This document shows, piece after piece, positions 34,217-44,183 of a DNA stretch of 46,905 bases (the first letter of the stretch is position 1; every line of letters starts with the position of its first letter). Below the pieces are notes generated by a model, which worked only from the letters and a program-made list of their open reading frames with translations, ran no database searches and was not told where the DNA came from. The stretch is from the NCBI GenBank assembly GCA_018669845.1, contig JABHSO010000028.1, positions 1 through 46,905 of the forward strand, given 5' to 3'. The translations under genes and the position numbers were made by a program. This DNA comes from Gammaproteobacteria bacterium. GTDB lineage: Bacteria > Pseudomonadota > Gammaproteobacteria > GCA-001735895.

Positions 34217-36027
34217 GCCTGTCTGACTTATATTGGCGTGAGCCGTTATGGTTGGTAATGATTTTACTGCCACTGTTAATACTGTCTATAAACAGATTAT
34301 GGCAGCGCCGACAGTTGATGTTATTCGCTGACGATAATCTAACACCCTGGTTAAGAGTTGCAGGGAATAATCGATCTAAACGTTTACCCATGTTGAGTCT
34401 GTTAATTTGTTGGATTTTTTTATGTGTCGCTACAGCAGGCCCTCGATCAATTAAGCACTTACCTGAAAAGTTTCAGGCCGAACCTTCTACGTTAATTGTG
34501 ATAGTAGATTTATCAGCGTCGATGAATGCTCGTGATTCTCGTCCAGATCGACGTAGTGCCGCTCAGTTGTTATTAAAAAAATGGCTGTTAAAAAAAACTG
34601 AAACACTGGCTGTCGGAATCGTATTGTTTGCCGGGCATGCTGTTGAACTTCTTCCAGTGACAACCGACACAGTAGTCATTTCTCACTTTATTAATAGTCT
34701 GTCAGATATTCGCTTGCCCACTGCGGGAAATGATTTATCGGCCTCACTCAAACTGGCTGAAATTTCACTTTCTTTAACTAAAAGTCATCGTCGATTACTG
34801 GTATTAACGGATGGTGATATTGAATTGATTGAACAGCAAAAAGTGTCTAGGGTTTTTTCTGATGACTGGGCTAATTTAAAAATTCAAACAAGTTTTATAG
34901 GTATTGGTGAAGCAAAGCCCGTTACAGTTCCAAATGGTTTAAATGGGCTGGTTGAGTTACAGGGACGTCCTGTTTTAAGCCGACTTGAAGCTCAGTGGCT
35001 AAAGACTTTAGCTGAAAAACCATCCAATAACTATTTGCACTACCAGCAGGCAAGCCGTCAGGATCTGGAAACCATTTTAGATATTCCACCACTCAGGATT
35101 AGCCGGGATACCCAGCAACAGGTTATCTGGTTTGAATGGTTTCCTCTACCATTATGTACGGGTCTATTCATGTTATTTTTGAGTATGTTGTTAAATACTG
35201 GTGAGTCAGGTAAATCTAGGCCAGAGTCGAATGTATTGCCTGTTGTCATGGTTCTATTTTTGCTGACTGGTTACTGTTTAATTGAGCCTGTAGCCTATGC
35301 TGATGATCAGGCAGATTTTGCACTGGCCCAGCAGGCACTTGATCAAAAAAAATATCGCCAGGCTTCAATATTGTTCAGTCAGTTGGACACTGTTGAATCC
35401 TATTTTGGAGAAGGCATTGCCTGTTATCGACTAAAAGATTATGGCTGTTCGAAACAGGCTTTCTCTTCAGCTGCCTGGTCAACTTCTAATAGCGATATCC
35501 GTGCTAAAGCTGTCTTTAACCTGGCCAACAGTTATTTCTTTGACGGTGATTATGATCAGGCTGTCACGCTTTATCGAGATGCTGAATTACTCGGAATAGA
35601 AAGTGAGTTAATTGCACTCAACATGTCTTATGCTAAAAGTATGCAGGCTGCTATTCAGAGGCATATCAAACATATAAAACAGAGTTACAAAAGAGCGTTA
35701 TGGAAAGCTGCGACCACCGGAAAAAGAGCTCCTTCCCTGAGTGAATTTGTAATTAATAATGATGATTTTTCATTATTGGATACTGAATTAAACTCTCAAC
35801 AATCTTTATATCAACCTCCGATTGAAAGAATTCAGTTTGAGCTCATGCAGAAACTGGGCTTAAACAAAGAAAGTAATTCTGGGTTGACAGCTGGAAGATG
35901 GATTGAAACTGACAGGGTATTACCTCAGAGTACTGCAAAAATGCTCAATCGTTTATTCGAAATGGAACTGGGTATTAATGGTACAGTGAAACAACCACGG
36001 ATTGTTGAGGGTAAGCGAAAATGGTAG
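34213..36027 (+). CDS. BatB/BatC fusion: VWA domain plus TPR protein
   Basis: 604 aa. N-terminal helices (EPLWLVMILLPLLILSI; MLSLLICWIFLCVATAG), a VWA domain with an intact MIDAS D99-L-S101-A-S103 (VIVDLSASMNARDSRP), then helices near residues 310-360 and TPR units (FALAQQALDQKKYRQASILF; AKAVFNLANSYFFDGDYDQAVTLY), ending in a charged tail. Elsewhere BatB and BatC are often separate genes; fused forms are also known. The TTG start is supported by AGGAGGG 7 nt upstream and by the TTGA overlap with the BatA stop codon. Confidence 0.9.
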   Translation: MSLSDLYWREPLWLVMILLPLLILSINRLWQRRQLMLFADDNLTPWLRVAGNNRSKRLPMLSLLICWIFLCVATAGPRSIKHLPEKFQAEPSTLIVIVDLSASMNARDSRPDRRSAAQLLLKKWLLKKTETLAVGIVLFAGHAVELLPVTTDTVVISHFINSLSDIRLPTAGNDLSASLKLAEISLSLTKSHRRLLVLTDGDIELIEQQKVSRVFSDDWANLKIQTSFIGIGEAKPVTVPNGLNGLVELQGRPVLSRLEAQWLKTLAEKPSNNYLHYQQASRQDLETILDIPPLRISRDTQQQVIWFEWFPLPLCTGLFMLFLSMLLNTGESGKSRPESNVLPVVMVLFLLTGYCLIEPVAYADDQADFALAQQALDQKKYRQASILFSQLDTVESYFGEGIACYRLKDYGCSKQAFSSAAWSTSNSDIRAKAVFNLANSYFFDGDYDQAVTLYRDAELLGIESELIALNMSYAKSMQAAIQRHIKHIKQSYKRALWKAATTGKRAPSLSEFVINNDDFSLLDTELNSQQSLYQPPIERIQFELMQKLGLNKESNSGLTAGRWIETDRVLPQSTAKMLNRLFEMELGINGTVKQPRIVEGKRKW

Positions 36028-37427
36028 GAGGTAATTATCATTTTATATTAAATTTTATGTTGATTACCCTGTTGCTATTCGTAAGTAAATCTGTCAATTC
36101 GGCTGACTTAAACGTGCAGCTGAATAAAAATGAAACTGAAATGGGTAAGTTTATTGTAGCCATGATCAGTTATCAGGGAGAAAAAAATCCTGGCTTGCCC
36201 GACTTATCGGACTGGGAAGGAAAATTCTATGTCGATGTTCAGGGGAATGAATCGTTTGAGCTACCTGATGGGCAACTGCAAAGTGAAACTCGTGTTCGCC
36301 TTTATCCACGTGTCAGTGGGAACCTTTCATTGGCATCGTTGGCGCTAGGGGGAGCAATAGCCAAATCTCAACAGCTTATAGTTAAACCTTTAATCCGGAA
36401 TGATATAGATTCGACTCCAATTATTCGACCTTTGCAGGCTGATTACTGGGCTGATCAGGCAATAATGATACAAGTTGATGTTTCTCTGTATGAGAAACGA
36501 AATAATGTTGTTGTTAATGACTTTGAAATTGATGGGTTTGTTGTTCGATCATTAAAACCACAGCGTATAAACGCGGAAGCAGGTGATGTGATTCGTTTAC
36601 AGTGGATGTTGTTAACCCCCAGTCCGGGACATTATGAAATTGAGCTGCCTTCAATTCAACAGCGGGGACGCAGCAGGTTTCGTTTTTATCTGCCAAAGTT
36701 AAAACTTTCTATCAAGCCAATACCTGCTTATCTGCCAGCAACTGTTCCTGTTGGGAGGCATAGTGTTAATAGTGATCTTGTTTATTCTAAAAATATGCCT
36801 GCTAGCTGGCTTTTGAGGATAGAGAATAAAGGTCGTATACCAGCCCAGGTTGAAGGGTTACAGGATTTTTTTGAGCAGAAGGGAATAGCTTCAGATGATG
36901 TTAATATTGATCATCAGATAGATGATCGTTCTTCAAAGGTAGTCCAGCTTTATGAAATTAAAATACCCAACTGGAATTTATGGTCTGCTAATGAAGTGAA
37001 TCTGGCTTATTTTAATACCGCCACAGGTCGTTTGGAGTTCCTTGAGCATACCTTACCCAGGTTCTGGAACATCCCTAAATATGCCCAACATGGTTTAATC
37101 TATTTACTAATGTTGATCTTTTTTTATGTTGCTAATCGAATCGATAAATTTGCTCAAAATGTACGTGACTGGCGAAAATTTCGAATGCTGCTCCAGCAGT
37201 CATCGACTGGGAACCAGTTAAGAGAGGGACTGCTGAATAATGTATCTTTTAAACACCTAACTGAGTGGGCAGACTATTTTCATGGAAGCTTTCCTAAGCA
37301 AATAGCTTTAGATTTGAATGAGCTCTGTTTTGATCGTGAAAGTCAGATCAAAGTAGATGATATTAAAAACCAGTGTTTAGAGTATTTTACTTATAATCAA
37401 TCGAATATTTATATAAAACAATCTTAA
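36021..37427 (+). CDS. BatD-like exported membrane protein
   Basis: 468 aa. Signal segment (FMLITLLLFVSKSVNSAD), then beta-sandwich domains (LNKNETEMGKFIVAMISYQGEKNPGLPDL; VQGNESFELPDGQLQSETRVRLYPRVSG; QADYWADQAIMIQVDVSLYE), one transmembrane helix near residue 360 (GLIYLLMLIFFYVANRI) and a ~100-residue cytoplasmic tail. This is the BatD layout. It overlaps the BatB/C gene by 7 bp. A GAGG lies before the ATG at 36021; a strong AGGAGGT just inside the gene (36026-36032) has no ATG at a useful distance. Last gene of the moxR operon; no clear terminator follows. Confidence 0.85.
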   Translation: MVGGNYHFILNFMLITLLLFVSKSVNSADLNVQLNKNETEMGKFIVAMISYQGEKNPGLPDLSDWEGKFYVDVQGNESFELPDGQLQSETRVRLYPRVSGNLSLASLALGGAIAKSQQLIVKPLIRNDIDSTPIIRPLQADYWADQAIMIQVDVSLYEKRNNVVVNDFEIDGFVVRSLKPQRINAEAGDVIRLQWMLLTPSPGHYEIELPSIQQRGRSRFRFYLPKLKLSIKPIPAYLPATVPVGRHSVNSDLVYSKNMPASWLLRIENKGRIPAQVEGLQDFFEQKGIASDDVNIDHQIDDRSSKVVQLYEIKIPNWNLWSANEVNLAYFNTATGRLEFLEHTLPRFWNIPKYAQHGLIYLLMLIFFYVANRIDKFAQNVRDWRKFRMLLQQSSTGNQLREGLLNNVSFKHLTEWADYFHGSFPKQIALDLNELCFDRESQIKVDDIKNQCLEYFTYNQSNIYIKQS

Positions 37428-37632
37428 AGGGCTGTTATAAAAGGCGAACTTTGTCTGTTTTTCTTAAGTTCTTGATGCATGTCTATGTATGGATATGTTA
37501 GTAATTGTGAAATAGGTTGTATTATGGTAAATCATAGCCTGTATCTCCCTTTCTTTATCTATAATTATAAATCATTGAAAGTAAGGTGAGTATCAAACCA
37601 TTTTTATTTGCCTCTTAACGGAATAGCAGAGA

Positions 37633-40600
37633 ATGAAAGTAAAAAATAGAGTTATCAGTTCTTATATAACCGCATTTTTCAGTGTATTGATTTTTCTCCT
37701 GCCCGGGTATGTATTAGCCAGCGATGTAGCAGGAAGAATTGTTTCTCTTTACGGTGATGTCTGGGTTTCTACTGGGCCCCAAAACCCCTGGAGAAAAATA
37801 TCTGAATCTCAGAATTTGTACATTGGTTCTACAGTTAAAACAGGCCGGTTAAGTGGTGTAAATATGAGGATGGAAGATGAGTCCTTAATTCGCTTGTCTC
37901 AGACCTCGGAATTTAAGGTTGAAGGTGTCCGTATATCTTCTTTCTGGAGAAGAGCGACTTCGCTGGTTTCCGGGCTAAATAGAGGTGTTAAATCAACTTA
38001 CCGTCTGTTAACCGGTAAGCTTTGGGGTAGAAACAATAACAGGCGCCTCAATTCAAAAGTTATTACTACTACTGCCACCATTGGAATTCGTGGAACTGAG
38101 TACTCCATCGAAGCTAATGAGGAATTTAGCAGCGTTACTATCATGGAAGGTGTTGTTCTAGCTGAAAATGAACAGGGTCAAATCACCATAAATAGTGGTG
38201 AACAAGCCATAACCAGGGCTGGGCAGGCACCTCAAAAATCAACAATTGTTCAAACGGGTGAATCGGTCCAATGGACTGTTCAGGTACCCGAACTAATTGA
38301 CTTACATTTGTACTTGAAGAGAAGTGTGAGTGATAAACGTGTTACTGCACAGATTTATGATGCCTATCAAGATACTCAGCTATCCAGTGCTCAAAATTTA
38401 GTCAACGAAGAGTTGATCAAAAATCCTGATAACACCGATTTAAATATTGTAAATGCATGGTTAAATATTAAAGCGGGAGAAACTCGGACAGCCTATCAGC
38501 AGCTTTCAAAACTGAGTTCAAATGATAGCGCTTTACTGGAAATGAAAGCCTTTAGTGCTTTTTTGATCGGAAAACTTGAAGAAGCAAACAGGATTATTGC
38601 TCAATTGAAAAAGCAGGATAGCCTTTCAGACATGGGCTGGGTAGTGAGCGGGTATTTATCTCAGGCAAATTATGACCTGCCAGCTGCTAAAAAAGCCTAT
38701 GAAATGGCTCTGGAAAAAAACACCAAAAATCAACTGGCCCGTGTTCAGTTAGCGACTTTATATTTTGGCAGTGAACAGGAGCAGAGGGCACTGAATCTTG
38801 TACATACATCATTAAGAGCTCGCCCGGGATTTCTGCCAGCGACCAATTTAAAAGGTTTTATTCAGCTATCTCAAAATGAAATATCAACCGCTATAAAAAC
38901 CTGGCAACAAGCTGAGTCAACAGGCAACGCTAATGCCGAAACATATTTTGGCCTGAGTCTGGCTTATATGCGTAAAGGGAAAGTAGAAGAGGCCATGCAA
39001 AGTATTGCCACAGCAGTGTTGTTAGATCCTCAGCGATCAATGTATCTAAGTTACTGGGGCAAAATGCTGAACCAGATTGGGCGAAATGATAAAGCACTAA
39101 CCGTACTTGATAGTGCTATCAGGCTGGATAAAAATGACCCAACACCATTGCTATACAAAGCTATTATTCTTCGAGATTTAAACCGTCCGGGCGAAGCTAT
39201 AAAGAATATTCAGGCAGCTGTGAATTTAAATGATAATAAAGGCGTTTATCGCTCCCGGTCGCTGTTGGATAAGGATTTAGCGGTTCAGAATGTTGATTTA
39301 TCTCGATTATTTACACAGCTTGGTCTAGGTGAGTGGGCTCATAAAAAGGCCATGGATTCTATTAAACTGGATTTTACTAATTCGGCTGCGCATATATCTA
39401 ATGCAGGGGCTTATGCAGAAATGAGTGACCGAGGTTTTGCTCTTCAAAGTGAAGCTTTGTTATCCCGCCTCATGCAACCTGCCAATATTAATTCTTTTGC
39501 CAGTTATCTGGGACACACCAGTTTGTATGACCTGCCAGGTAATGAATTTAATCTGGCTGTGGGTGTAGGGAACCATGCTCAAAAGAATTTAAGTTTAATT
39601 ACTGCAGGTGCAAACCCTGCAAAACAGATGGCATGGAGTTTAGTAGCTCAACATGAAGGTAATGACGGTTGGCGAGATAATAATGGTGATACTTTTGATA
39701 ACCTTTCAATGATAGGTAAATGGCAACCGGATCAAAAAAATAATGTGACTGTTTCTATCTCGACCTTTGAGTCTGAAATGCTTGATGATGTTTACCCTCG
39801 TTATGAAATAAATTCACTACCAGATGAAGAATCAATTGTAGAAGATAGCATTCTAGAGTTAGGGGTAGGTTTGCACCATAAAGTAAATAACCACCACGAT
39901 CTACTGGCGTACTTTACTATTTTGGAGAGAACCTATGACCAAATTGATGGTTATGAGGAAGATATTCCTGTTGGAACGGATATTTTACTTCGTAAAGGTT
40001 TTGATGATTTCTATTTTGAACGCCCTTATTCTCATTTACAGTTACAGGGTTTATACCGATACAATAATCATCAGTTATTTTATGGGCTTATGGCTTTAAA
40101 AGGAGAAATGGTTTCTGAGTTGGACGACAACTTTAAACTACTGGATCCTTTTAATAATGTTATCAGTGAAACAGTTTTTTCAAGTTCTTATGATTTAGAT
40201 GTTTCTTTCACGAGTCTGTATGTGCAGGATAGCTGGAAAATCACTCCCACAATACAGCTGGATATTGCTGCTTATTTTGAGGAAATGGAAAATTCTAACC
40301 CCAGAACAGGCACGGAATGGACTCAAGAAGAGACCACCGGTCGCTTGGGACTTATCTGGAATATGAACAAAAATCATATATTTAGACTTGCATCTTTTGA
40401 AACTTTGCTGCCATTTGTTTCATCAAGACTGGATCCTACAGATATTGCGGGTATCCCTATTTTTAGAAATACGTTTGAAGGAAGCTTAATTTCAGAGTCC
40501 GATTTGGTTTGGGATTTTGAATGGGGGAATGGTCTGATTTCTACTACTTTTTATAGAGTGGAAGGGTTTACTACTGGAGCTGAGTTCATGGGTGGGAAAC

Positions 40601-41025
40601 TGGTGAAGGAAGTTGCAGAAAGTAAGCAAGAGGGTTTTTCAATTTCTTTCAATAGTTTACTTGGTTTAACTACAGGACTTGCCTTTAAGTTATCTGACTT
40701 TGAAGTGGAGAGTGAAGCTTTACCCAGCTATGACCGAGAAGAAACAAATGCCGTTCTGGGTGTCAGTCATATGCACACTAGTGGTTTAGTTGCTTCTATT
40801 AAGCAGGTTCATAGAAATATTACTTTTGATTCTAATCGAGGAGATGAAGCAATTAATGTTACTAATTTATCTTTAAGTTATGACTTCTCTAATAAAACAC
40901 AGCTTGTAGAGTTTGAAGTAAGTAATTTATTTGATGAAGCATTTAACTGGGTAACAGATGAGTTTACTACTTCAGGTATAGCACCTGAACGATTGTTTAC
41001 TTTAAAATATACGGTCAGTTTTTGA
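37633..41025 (+). CDS. FecR-domain, TPR and outer-membrane-barrel protein
   Basis: 1130 aa exported protein with three parts. A signal peptide (to about residue 30) precedes a FecR-type domain (about 30-215: GRIVSLYGDVWV, GSTVKTGRLSGVNMRMEDES, TTTATIGIRGTEYSI, VTIMEGVVLAE). About 240-620 is a long TPR array (for example NAETYFGLSLAYMRKGKVEEAM, PLLYKAIILRDLNRPGEAIK). About 640-1130 is a barrel of alternating strands ending LVEFEVSNLFDEAFNWV ... RLFTLKYTVSF, like the last strands of TonB-dependent receptors, with a terminal Phe and no plug domain seen. It may link envelope sensing (FecR) to an outer-membrane pore or secretion function. It is followed 104 bp on by a giant secreted repeat protein. 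The 205 bp upstream hold only AT-rich sequence and the presumed promoter. Confidence 0.85.
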   Translation: MKVKNRVISSYITAFFSVLIFLLPGYVLASDVAGRIVSLYGDVWVSTGPQNPWRKISESQNLYIGSTVKTGRLSGVNMRMEDESLIRLSQTSEFKVEGVRISSFWRRATSLVSGLNRGVKSTYRLLTGKLWGRNNNRRLNSKVITTTATIGIRGTEYSIEANEEFSSVTIMEGVVLAENEQGQITINSGEQAITRAGQAPQKSTIVQTGESVQWTVQVPELIDLHLYLKRSVSDKRVTAQIYDAYQDTQLSSAQNLVNEELIKNPDNTDLNIVNAWLNIKAGETRTAYQQLSKLSSNDSALLEMKAFSAFLIGKLEEANRIIAQLKKQDSLSDMGWVVSGYLSQANYDLPAAKKAYEMALEKNTKNQLARVQLATLYFGSEQEQRALNLVHTSLRARPGFLPATNLKGFIQLSQNEISTAIKTWQQAESTGNANAETYFGLSLAYMRKGKVEEAMQSIATAVLLDPQRSMYLSYWGKMLNQIGRNDKALTVLDSAIRLDKNDPTPLLYKAIILRDLNRPGEAIKNIQAAVNLNDNKGVYRSRSLLDKDLAVQNVDLSRLFTQLGLGEWAHKKAMDSIKLDFTNSAAHISNAGAYAEMSDRGFALQSEALLSRLMQPANINSFASYLGHTSLYDLPGNEFNLAVGVGNHAQKNLSLITAGANPAKQMAWSLVAQHEGNDGWRDNNGDTFDNLSMIGKWQPDQKNNVTVSISTFESEMLDDVYPRYEINSLPDEESIVEDSILELGVGLHHKVNNHHDLLAYFTILERTYDQIDGYEEDIPVGTDILLRKGFDDFYFERPYSHLQLQGLYRYNNHQLFYGLMALKGEMVSELDDNFKLLDPFNNVISETVFSSSYDLDVSFTSLYVQDSWKITPTIQLDIAAYFEEMENSNPRTGTEWTQEETTGRLGLIWNMNKNHIFRLASFETLLPFVSSRLDPTDIAGIPIFRNTFEGSLISESDLVWDFEWGNGLISTTFYRVEGFTTGAEFMGGKLVKEVAESKQEGFSISFNSLLGLTTGLAFKLSDFEVESEALPSYDREETNAVLGVSHMHTSGLVASIKQVHRNITFDSNRGDEAINVTNLSLSYDFSNKTQLVEFEVSNLFDEAFNWVTDEFTTSGIAPERLFTLKYTVSF

Positions 41026-41129
41026 AATAGTGAATAACACAAATTCAGCTGATCTATCTATGATAATTTCTATATTTAAATTTGGTTTACGAAGAATATA
41101 TACCATTTGTTAAAAGAGGAGTATTTAAC

Positions 41130-43211
41130 ATGTTTAAGGAAATTAAGCTATTGAAGGCTTTTATAACTTCGACTTTTAGCGTTGTAGTATTAGGGGGGAT
41201 GGCTTTTAATTCAGGCTTTGCAGCTACACCTGGACTACCTTTCACGGAAGACTTTAGTGATGAAAATTTAAAAAAGGCCACTACCACTGCAGATTGGTCT
41301 ATTGCAACTAATACTGCTCAAATCAATTCTCGAAATGCGGTTTCATCTGGCCTGAATTCCAATGATGTTTCATCATACGATATTTCGGATGAAAATAAAT
41401 TATCCTGGAATATAAAATCTGCTGACTTAAATGGGGACGGATATCCTGATGTGATTCAGGCGCATCGCTCAAATGCTACCCCGGGGTATCTGGGTGTGTC
41501 TATACATATGCATAATAATGATTCAGTTGGTTTTTACCCACAGGGCATACCCTTGGAGGACTATACAGCTTCATCCCATAATATACTGGTAAATGATATT
41601 GATGTCGGTGATGTTGATCAGGATGGTGATATTGATATTGTGGTTGCCCTGAAGGCGCTACCCGGTAGTACTTTTCCTTCTGAGCAGGTAGGACCTAGTC
41701 TTCTCTATCTCAATGATGGATCTCAAACAGCCTTTTCAGGTGTAGAACCACTGCAAATTTCTCCACAGAATGAACCAACTACCTCGATCAGGCTGGTTGA
41801 TCTTAACTGTGATGGTTATCTGGATGTAATAGCTGGAAATGGTAGAGACTGGAGAAATAATACCTATTATGGTAATCGTTTTTACCTGAGTGAAGGTGGC
41901 ACCACATTATTTTCTAACCTGGTTACGGGTACGCTGATTTCTACTGATACTGATGATACGACTTCTATTGGTGTGGCTTATATTAATGATGATGCTTTTC
42001 CGGATTTGGTGGCTCTTAATTCGAGTGTGAGTAAAACATATCTTCACTCTGGAGATTGTAATGCGCCTTTTAGTGCCGCTACGTTGGGTACTGCAATAGG
42101 AGTTAGTAATACAGCTGGAGAAGATCTGGATTTGGGTGATATTAATAATGATGGATTAATCGATGCTGTTTATAGCCTGAACGGTATAAATAAGTATGTT
42201 TTAAATACAGGCTCCGGGTTTGATGCAGCTGCTACACCACAATCAATAGGAAGTGATGACGAAGACTCTCAAAGTATACGATTAGCAGATCTGGATTCTG
42301 ATGGTGACCTTGATGTGCTAACTGCAAATTATGGCTCAAGGGATGTTGTTTATTTGAATTCGGGCACAAATATCCCGTTTGACAGCTCAACGCCTACAAT
42401 ATTTCTATCAAATGATACTTTAAATTCTACCGGTATTGATGTTATGGATCATGATCTGGACGGTAACTTTGATGCAGTGGTCAGTATTCAGGGATTGAAT
42501 CGAATTTACATCAATGGCTCGACAGGTGAATTATTTTCTGATTTGAATGCTACTGATATAGGTCAGGAAAGTTCCAAATCATGGACTTTTGATTATGCGG
42601 ATATTGATAATGATGGTGACCTCGATTTAGTTGCTGCTGATAATTGGACTGACGAGATGCTTATCTATTTCAATGATGGAAGTGATGACCCTTTTTCGTC
42701 CTATATTAATGCTCCAGCCTTTCCTGTTTTAGATCCGGCGGGTTCAACAATTGATAGTATTGTGCTTGAAGATATTAATGGTGATGGTCTGGTTGATATT
42801 CTGGTTGGAACCCGGCAATACCCGATATCAAATGCAACCCTGTTTACAAACTCAGGTACTTATCCTTATTTTTCTGGCACCGGGACGGTGGTAGCGACTG
42901 CTGATAGAGGCGATAGTAATATTTACACCCAGGTTTATACCTCAGATTTTGCTGTTGGAGATATTGATCATGATGGTGATAAAGATGTCGTGATAGGCAC
43001 TTATCACAGAGACATGATATTAGTGAATAACGGTACTGCTGCCCCCTTTAGTGATGCCAATCAGGTGATATTACCTACTGTAGATGGAACGGATAGTTTA
43101 CAGCTGGGAGATATGAATAATGATGGTTTACTGGATTTGGTTGTTGGTAATGGTACCTCTGTTTCCCCGTCTACCACTAAAAATTATTATTATAACCCGT
43201 GGTGCATTTAG
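41130..43211 (+). CDS. Giant FG-GAP/VCBS repeat secreted protein, 5' part truncated by IS insertion
   Basis: N-terminal part of a large secreted protein, cut by an IS982 element at codon 689 or so. ATG 41130 is chosen (AGAGGAG 8 nt upstream); a TTG at 41082 is unlikely. Signal peptide: FITSTFSVVVLGGMAFNSGFA. After ~100 residues come about nine FG-GAP-type repeats of ~60 residues with Ca-binding loops such as DLNGDGYPD, DVDQDGDID, DINNDGLID, DLDSDGDLD and DIDHDGDKD, which build integrin-alpha-like beta-propellers. The last natural codons are KNYYY; NPWCI and the TAG stop are IS-derived. Such proteins are secreted or surface adhesins. The shortened product could still be made. Confidence 0.88.
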   Translation: MFKEIKLLKAFITSTFSVVVLGGMAFNSGFAATPGLPFTEDFSDENLKKATTTADWSIATNTAQINSRNAVSSGLNSNDVSSYDISDENKLSWNIKSADLNGDGYPDVIQAHRSNATPGYLGVSIHMHNNDSVGFYPQGIPLEDYTASSHNILVNDIDVGDVDQDGDIDIVVALKALPGSTFPSEQVGPSLLYLNDGSQTAFSGVEPLQISPQNEPTTSIRLVDLNCDGYLDVIAGNGRDWRNNTYYGNRFYLSEGGTTLFSNLVTGTLISTDTDDTTSIGVAYINDDAFPDLVALNSSVSKTYLHSGDCNAPFSAATLGTAIGVSNTAGEDLDLGDINNDGLIDAVYSLNGINKYVLNTGSGFDAAATPQSIGSDDEDSQSIRLADLDSDGDLDVLTANYGSRDVVYLNSGTNIPFDSSTPTIFLSNDTLNSTGIDVMDHDLDGNFDAVVSIQGLNRIYINGSTGELFSDLNATDIGQESSKSWTFDYADIDNDGDLDLVAADNWTDEMLIYFNDGSDDPFSSYINAPAFPVLDPAGSTIDSIVLEDINGDGLVDILVGTRQYPISNATLFTNSGTYPYFSGTGTVVATADRGDSNIYTQVYTSDFAVGDIDHDGDKDVVIGTYHRDMILVNNGTAAPFSDANQVILPTVDGTDSLQLGDMNNDGLLDLVVGNGTSVSPSTTKNYYYNPWCI

Positions 43212-43226
43212 GAATTAAGTAAAAAA

Positions 43227-43301
43227 TGTAAGTTACTCATCCTCATAAAGAGATTATCATTAGTTTTCGACAAAAAATGGTAACAAAATGAGTAACTTAC
43301 A
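43227..43301 (+). promoter_or_regulatory. Fold-back inverted repeat covering the transposase start
   Basis: TGTAAGTTACTCAT (43227-43240) is the exact reverse complement of ATGAGTAACTTACA (43288-43301), which begins with the transposase ATG. A transcript that starts outside the IS would form a 14-bp stem hiding the start codon, while one starting inside the 47-nt loop would not. This resembles the fold-back inhibition known from other IS families. Confidence 0.6.
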
Positions 43302-44163
43302 AAGTGTTTATAGCAAAATATTAGTTTTATTGCACGAAATAGAGCGTGAAGATAACTTTTTAAATCAGATTCGTTTACCGATGTTGTCTGATAAAGAGCT
43401 CATGGCTTTAAGCCTGGCTGCTGAAAGTCTCGGTATTGATTCAGAGCACTTTTTATTTAAGCAGTTACCCGAGGAGATAGAAGGTAGAATAGAACGCTCT
43501 GTTTACAACCGAAGGGTTAGACGATTAAGCTTTAAACTTGAGGAAATAAGGCAAAAAATGGCACAACAAATAAGTCCAAACAGTGATCTTTATATCGTTG
43601 ATAGTATGCCCCTTGAAGTTTGTAAATTTAGTCGGGCTAAACGCAGTAAAATTTGTAGTGAGGCTGAGAATAGCAGCCCTGATTATGGTTTTTGTGCCGC
43701 ACAAAATTTTAGTTATTATGGATACAAGCTTCATGCTGTTTGCACACCGGAAGGTGTTATTAAAATGTTTGATATATCAAAGGCTTCCAAGCATGATATA
43801 CATTACTTGAATGATATACAGGATGAGTTAAAGCACTGTGTACTCGTTGGAGATAAGGGCTATTTGAGTCAGCAATGGCAAAGTGATTTATTTCAACAAT
43901 CTGAGATTGATTTAAAAACACCGATGCGTAAAAATCAGTTAAATTATGAAGAGTTTCCAGAGCATTTTAGGAAGTCGAGAAAACGTATTGAAACTTTATT
44001 TTCTCAGCTGTGCGATCAATTCATGATTCGAAGAAATTATGCAAAATCATTTGCTGGTATTGCACGAAGAGTGATAACTAAAATAACATCGCTCACGTTG
44101 ATTCAATGGGTGAACCAACGTGAAGGCAATAAGCTGAACAATTTAAAAATTGTTATTTCCTAA
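43288..44163 (+). CDS. IS982-family transposase
   Basis: 291 aa DDE transposase, apparently intact. The catalytic triad candidates are D105 (YIVDSMPLEVC), D189 (VGDKGYLS) and E235 (KRIETLFSQL). FSYYGYKLHAVCTPEG after the first Asp and the C-terminal IARRVITKITSLTLIQWVN are typical of IS982 transposases. The start codon lies in a fold-back stem, and no strong Shine-Dalgarno is present, which suggests low translation. The last codons and the stop are in the right terminal repeat. Confidence 0.92.
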   Translation: MSNLQSVYSKILVLLHEIEREDNFLNQIRLPMLSDKELMALSLAAESLGIDSEHFLFKQLPEEIEGRIERSVYNRRVRRLSFKLEEIRQKMAQQISPNSDLYIVDSMPLEVCKFSRAKRSKICSEAENSSPDYGFCAAQNFSYYGYKLHAVCTPEGVIKMFDISKASKHDIHYLNDIQDELKHCVLVGDKGYLSQQWQSDLFQQSEIDLKTPMRKNQLNYEEFPEHFRKSRKRIETLFSQLCDQFMIRRNYAKSFAGIARRVITKITSLTLIQWVNQREGNKLNNLKIVIS

Positions 44164-44183
44164 ATGCACCACGGGTTATTATA

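Larger units (their letters stand above)
43195..44176 (+). mobile_element. IS982-family insertion sequence, complete
   Basis: 982 bp, bounded by perfect 20-bp terminal inverted repeats ACCCGTGGTGCATTTAGGAA (left 43195-43214; right 44157-44176 as reverse complement). A 7-bp target duplication TATTATA flanks it (43188-43194 and 44177-44183). It holds one transposase gene whose stop codon lies in the right repeat. Family assignment rests on the transposase, the ACCC ends and the size. Removing the element plus one duplication joins KNYYY to INNGTGNPF in frame. The intact ends, duplication and transposase imply a recent insertion. Confidence 0.93.

Noticed and set aside
43189-44182. 5-bp target duplication ATTAT with IS ends starting AACCC
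   Set aside because: Setting the ends at ACCC gives a longer exact duplication (7 bp TATTATA) and ends typical of IS982; the frame of the restored gene is the same.
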